This document shows, in pieces, positions 6,197 to 8,279 of a DNA stretch of 8,279 bases. How positions within the stretch are numbered: position 1 is the stretch's first letter; the number at the start of each line of letters is the position of its first letter. The stretch is from positions 1 through 8,279 of the forward strand of contig DMUD01000229.1 in NCBI GenBank assembly GCA_003476475.1, read 5' to 3'. The notes under the pieces are model-generated. The model was not told the DNA's origin, did no database searches, and saw only the letters and a program-made list of their open reading frames with translations. The DNA comes from Cytophagales bacterium (GTDB lineage: Bacteria; Bacteroidota; Bacteroidia; Cytophagales; UBA9547). The position numbers and the translations under genes are program-made.

Positions 6197-6835
6197 ATGA
6201 CAAAGAATATCTCTTTGATTTTAAATGGTGTATTGGCGGTGGCAGTAGGATTTCTTTACTATCTACATTTCAAAAGCCCCTCCAATTCAAGCACTATCAT
6301 TGAAAATGTAAGCGATTCTACATACACTCCTGCAGTCGTCATCGCAGATTCGGAAATAAAACAAGATGGCATCGTTTTTGTCAATACTGACTCTCTTTTG
6401 AAACATTACGAATATTACAATTTAGCTAAAAAAAATTTAGAGGCAAGACAAAAAAGGGCTGAAAATTCTTTGGCTGCTACCTACAATGCGCTGCAGGGCG
6501 AAGTGATGCAATTTCAGAAAAAAGCGCAAGAAGGCGCATACACACAAGAAGAAGGTGCGCGGAAAGAACAGGAACTCATGGGTAAACAGCAACAATTTAT
6601 GGCAACAAAAGAAACTCAAATGGGTGCTTTAGTATCTGAGGAAGAGAAAATGTCGAGTGAATTGAATAAAAAAGTACAAGACTATGTAAAGCGCTTCAGC
6701 AAAGGCAAAAAATACCAATACATTTTGGGGTATACTGGCATGAGCAGCAGTATCCTATTCAAAAACGATTCTCTAGACATAACGTTGCCTATTTTGAAAG
6801 GCTTGAACGAAGAGTATCGCCAATCAAAAAAATAA
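6197..6835 (+). CDS. OmpH/Skp-family coiled-coil protein with N-terminal membrane anchor
   Basis: The protein resembles the OmpH/Skp family, periplasmic chaperones that hold unfolded outer-membrane proteins. Numbered from the ATG at 6197 (212 aa), residues 5-25 are a hydrophobic segment (ISLILNGVLAVAVGFLYYLHF) without a clear cleavage site, so it is probably an uncleaved anchor. A Ser/Thr-rich linker (26-55) leads to the family beta strand GIVFVNTDSLLKHYEYY (58-74). A long charged, Gln-rich coiled coil follows (about 76-168), then the closing strands KYQYILGYTGMSSSILFKNDSLDIT (172-196) and a final helix, in Skp order. Length is somewhat above E. coli Skp because of the anchor and linker. An ATG at 6158 is in frame but overlaps a promoter box and would add polar residues before the anchor. 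It is first in an operon with the MFS gene. Chaperone function is inferred from the family. Confidence 0.88.
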   Translation: MTKNISLILNGVLAVAVGFLYYLHFKSPSNSSTIIENVSDSTYTPAVVIADSEIKQDGIVFVNTDSLLKHYEYYNLAKKNLEARQKRAENSLAATYNALQGEVMQFQKKAQEGAYTQEEGARKEQELMGKQQQFMATKETQMGALVSEEEKMSSELNKKVQDYVKRFSKGKKYQYILGYTGMSSSILFKNDSLDITLPILKGLNEEYRQSKK

Positions 6836-6836
6836 A

Positions 6837-8129
6837 TTGGAAAAGAACAATCCTCGCGTTTTGCATGCTTGGTGCATGTACGATTGGGCCAATTCTGTTT
6901 ACTCCCTTAACATCACCTCGTCTATTTTCCCTGCTTATTATCAGGCCGTAACCAAAAATCCGGCTAGTTTAGACAAAGTGAAATTTTTAGGGTTTTCTGT
7001 TACGAACAGTGTTTTGTATTCTTATGCCTTGTCTTTTGCTTTCCTTTGCGTAGTAGCGGTCGGTCCATTGCTTGGTGGGATAGCCGATTATTATGGAAGA
7101 AAGAAACTCTTCATGCAACTTTTCTGTACTTTGGGTTCTATAGCATGTATGGGCTTGTATTTTTTTACCGGCGAAAACATTCACTTTGGCATTTTAATGT
7201 TGGTGATTGCCACGATAGGCTATGCTGGTAGCTTGGTATTTTACAATGCATTTTTGCCCGAAATAGCCACGCCTAAAATGACCGACCAGATAAGTGCCAA
7301 AGGTTTTTCGTATGGCTACGTAGGCAGTGTTTTGTTGCTTATTTTTAATTTAACCATGCTCCTAATGCCTGAATTTTTCTTCAATATTGATTCTGCGCTC
7401 GCTTCTCGTATTTCTTTTCTAACTGTTGGCTTGTGGTGGTTTGGTTTTGCCCAATACACTTTTAGCATTTTACCAGAAACACAGAATAAAAACAAAAACA
7501 AAATTTCATTTATATGGACTGGTTTCAGTGAAATAAAAAGAGTATTCATTCAAGTACAAAATAAAGGATTGATAAAAGGGTTTCTTACAGCATTCTTTGT
7601 TTATAGTATGGGGGTACAAACCGTGATGTATGTGGCTACCCTTTTGGGTGAAAAGGAATTTCACCTCGTGACAAGCCAACTAATTACCGTCGTACTCATC
7701 CTTCAAATCATTGCCATAGTGGGTGCAAATTTAGCCGCCTGGTTATCCGGTTTAAAAGGTAATATTTTTGCACTTTCTGTCATTATGTGCATTTGGATTT
7801 TCATTTGCATGGGAGCTTATTTAATGCAAAACGGAACCCATTTTTACATGTTGGCTGTGTTGGTGGGTTTGGTCATGGGTGCGGTTCAATCGCTTTCTCG
7901 TTCCACCTATTCCAAACTTATCCCTGCCAACACCAAAGACCATGCTTCCTATTTCAGTTTTTACGATGTTACAGAAAAGCTCGCAACCGTATTGGGGACT
8001 TTTTGTTACGGACTTGTCGAACAAGTTTCGGGTAATATGCGCAATAGCGTGATTGCTTTAGGTATTTTTTTCTTGGCGGGTTTATGCGTTCTATATTTTT
8101 CTAAAAAACACTCTTTTTATGAACCATAA
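6837..8129 (+). CDS. UMF1-family MFS transporter (Atg22-like)
   Basis: This is a major facilitator superfamily permease of the UMF1/Atg22-like group in the inner membrane; the substrate is not known. The 430-residue protein has the UMF1 opening HAWCMYDWANSVYSLNITSS (10-29), then an extended loop after the first helix. The MFS motif A variant GGIADYYGRKK is at 80-90, and about a dozen hydrophobic segments follow to the end. GLVMGAVQSLSRSTYSKLIP (in the C-terminal half) is the second group signature. The start is TTG at 6837; no ATG lies upstream before the in-frame stop at 6804, and starting at the next Met (residue 14) would lose the conserved HAWC. It begins one base after the stop of the Skp-like gene, suggesting translational coupling in a two-gene operon. 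Confidence 0.93.
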   Translation: MEKNNPRVLHAWCMYDWANSVYSLNITSSIFPAYYQAVTKNPASLDKVKFLGFSVTNSVLYSYALSFAFLCVVAVGPLLGGIADYYGRKKLFMQLFCTLGSIACMGLYFFTGENIHFGILMLVIATIGYAGSLVFYNAFLPEIATPKMTDQISAKGFSYGYVGSVLLLIFNLTMLLMPEFFFNIDSALASRISFLTVGLWWFGFAQYTFSILPETQNKNKNKISFIWTGFSEIKRVFIQVQNKGLIKGFLTAFFVYSMGVQTVMYVATLLGEKEFHLVTSQLITVVLILQIIAIVGANLAAWLSGLKGNIFALSVIMCIWIFICMGAYLMQNGTHFYMLAVLVGLVMGAVQSLSRSTYSKLIPANTKDHASYFSFYDVTEKLATVLGTFCYGLVEQVSGNMRNSVIALGIFFLAGLCVLYFSKKHSFYEP

Positions 8130-8131
8130 AT

Positions 8132-8154
8132 TTTTTATTGTTTTCGAATAAAAA
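8132..8154 (+). other. AT-only hairpin just after the MFS gene
   Basis: TTTTTATT (8132-8139), a 7-base loop and AATAAAAA (8147-8154) can pair over 8 A-T pairs, starting 2 bases after the stop. With no G-C pairs and no T run behind it, it is a poor terminator and may be chance in AT-rich sequence. Confidence 0.2.
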
Positions 8155-8209
8155 TAAAATCATGTTAAGTTCAAAAATCCAAAATAAAGATTCAAATCGG
8201 TTCTCAAGC

Positions 8210-8250
8210 TAATTTAGTGAATTCTAATTCACTAAATTAAAATCTTTTTG
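8210..8250 (+). terminator. Perfect 14-bp inverted repeat with T run; probable terminator or operator
   Basis: TAATTTAGTGAATT (8210-8223) and AATTCACTAAATTA (8226-8239) are perfect inverted copies separated by CT. A T run (CTTTTT, about 8244-8249) follows on the plus strand, so it could end the Skp-like/MFS transcript 80 bases after the last stop. Its low GC content is unusual for a terminator, and a dyad of this shape could instead be an operator for a gene beyond the window edge. Confidence 0.5.
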
Positions 8251-8279
8251 TAGTAATAACCTCAAATTTGAAAGAAAAC

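Noticed and set aside
8247..8270. TTTG plus CAAATTTG as a promoter at the right edge
   Set aside because: The spacing is only 12 bases and the -7 box has a mismatch in its TA.
1..8279. Possible reassignment of TGA to an amino acid throughout the genome
   Set aside because: The HIT gene ends in TGA at its normal length, and reading through it gives unrelated residues, so TGA acts as a stop here.
1..8279. A defence island, secondary-metabolite cluster or mobile element
   Set aside because: All recognisable genes are housekeeping or envelope genes; no transposase, integrase, nuclease cluster, terminal repeats or CRISPR repeats were seen.

Overview
The window looks like ordinary chromosome from a low-GC member of the Bacteroidota. 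Five observations support this. The best promoter matches are the Bacteroidota type (TTTG, about 19 bases, then TAnnTTTG). Starts lack Shine-Dalgarno sequences and sit in A-rich leaders. The gene set and order (greA followed by an HIT gene, tandem DUF1573 protein, Skp-like protein next to a UMF1-type transporter) suits that phylum. Methionine synthase occurs as a stand-alone homocysteine domain. Several signal peptides end just before Gln. I cannot name the order or genus.

Left part, all minus strand. A ferritin-like DUF892 (YciF/YciE) gene at 246-22 is cut by an in-frame TGA at the position of a cysteine conserved in the family, and its frame continues to the window edge. Next is a pair: the homocysteine-methyltransferase domain of MetH (2350-1322), followed after 4 bases by a secreted alkaline-phosphatase-superfamily protein (1317-379). 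A small basic protein gene (2668-2459) stands alone, with a near-ideal promoter and a strong terminator. Then come greA (3630-3154) and an HIT hydrolase gene (3140-2748) as an operon, a very acidic protein of unknown function (4097-3726) with its own terminator, a secreted two-domain DUF1573 protein (4927-4157) with its own promoter, and pheS (6010-4988).

Right part, plus strand. A 187-base divergent region (6011-6196) separates pheS from a two-gene operon: a membrane-anchored OmpH/Skp-like coiled-coil protein (6197-6835) and a UMF1-family MFS transporter (6837-8129), which starts with TTG one base after the preceding stop. The last 150 bases are non-coding, AT-rich and hold a perfect 14-bp inverted repeat.

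Most genes are housekeeping: translation (pheS), transcript elongation (greA), methionine/one-carbon metabolism (metH N-terminal part) and envelope functions. I see no mobile element, CRISPR array, tRNA, rRNA or defence cluster. I do not see a new multi-gene system. The observations most worth checking are the TGA at the conserved cysteine of the DUF892 gene, the acidic orphan protein, the small basic orphan protein and the terminal inverted repeat.
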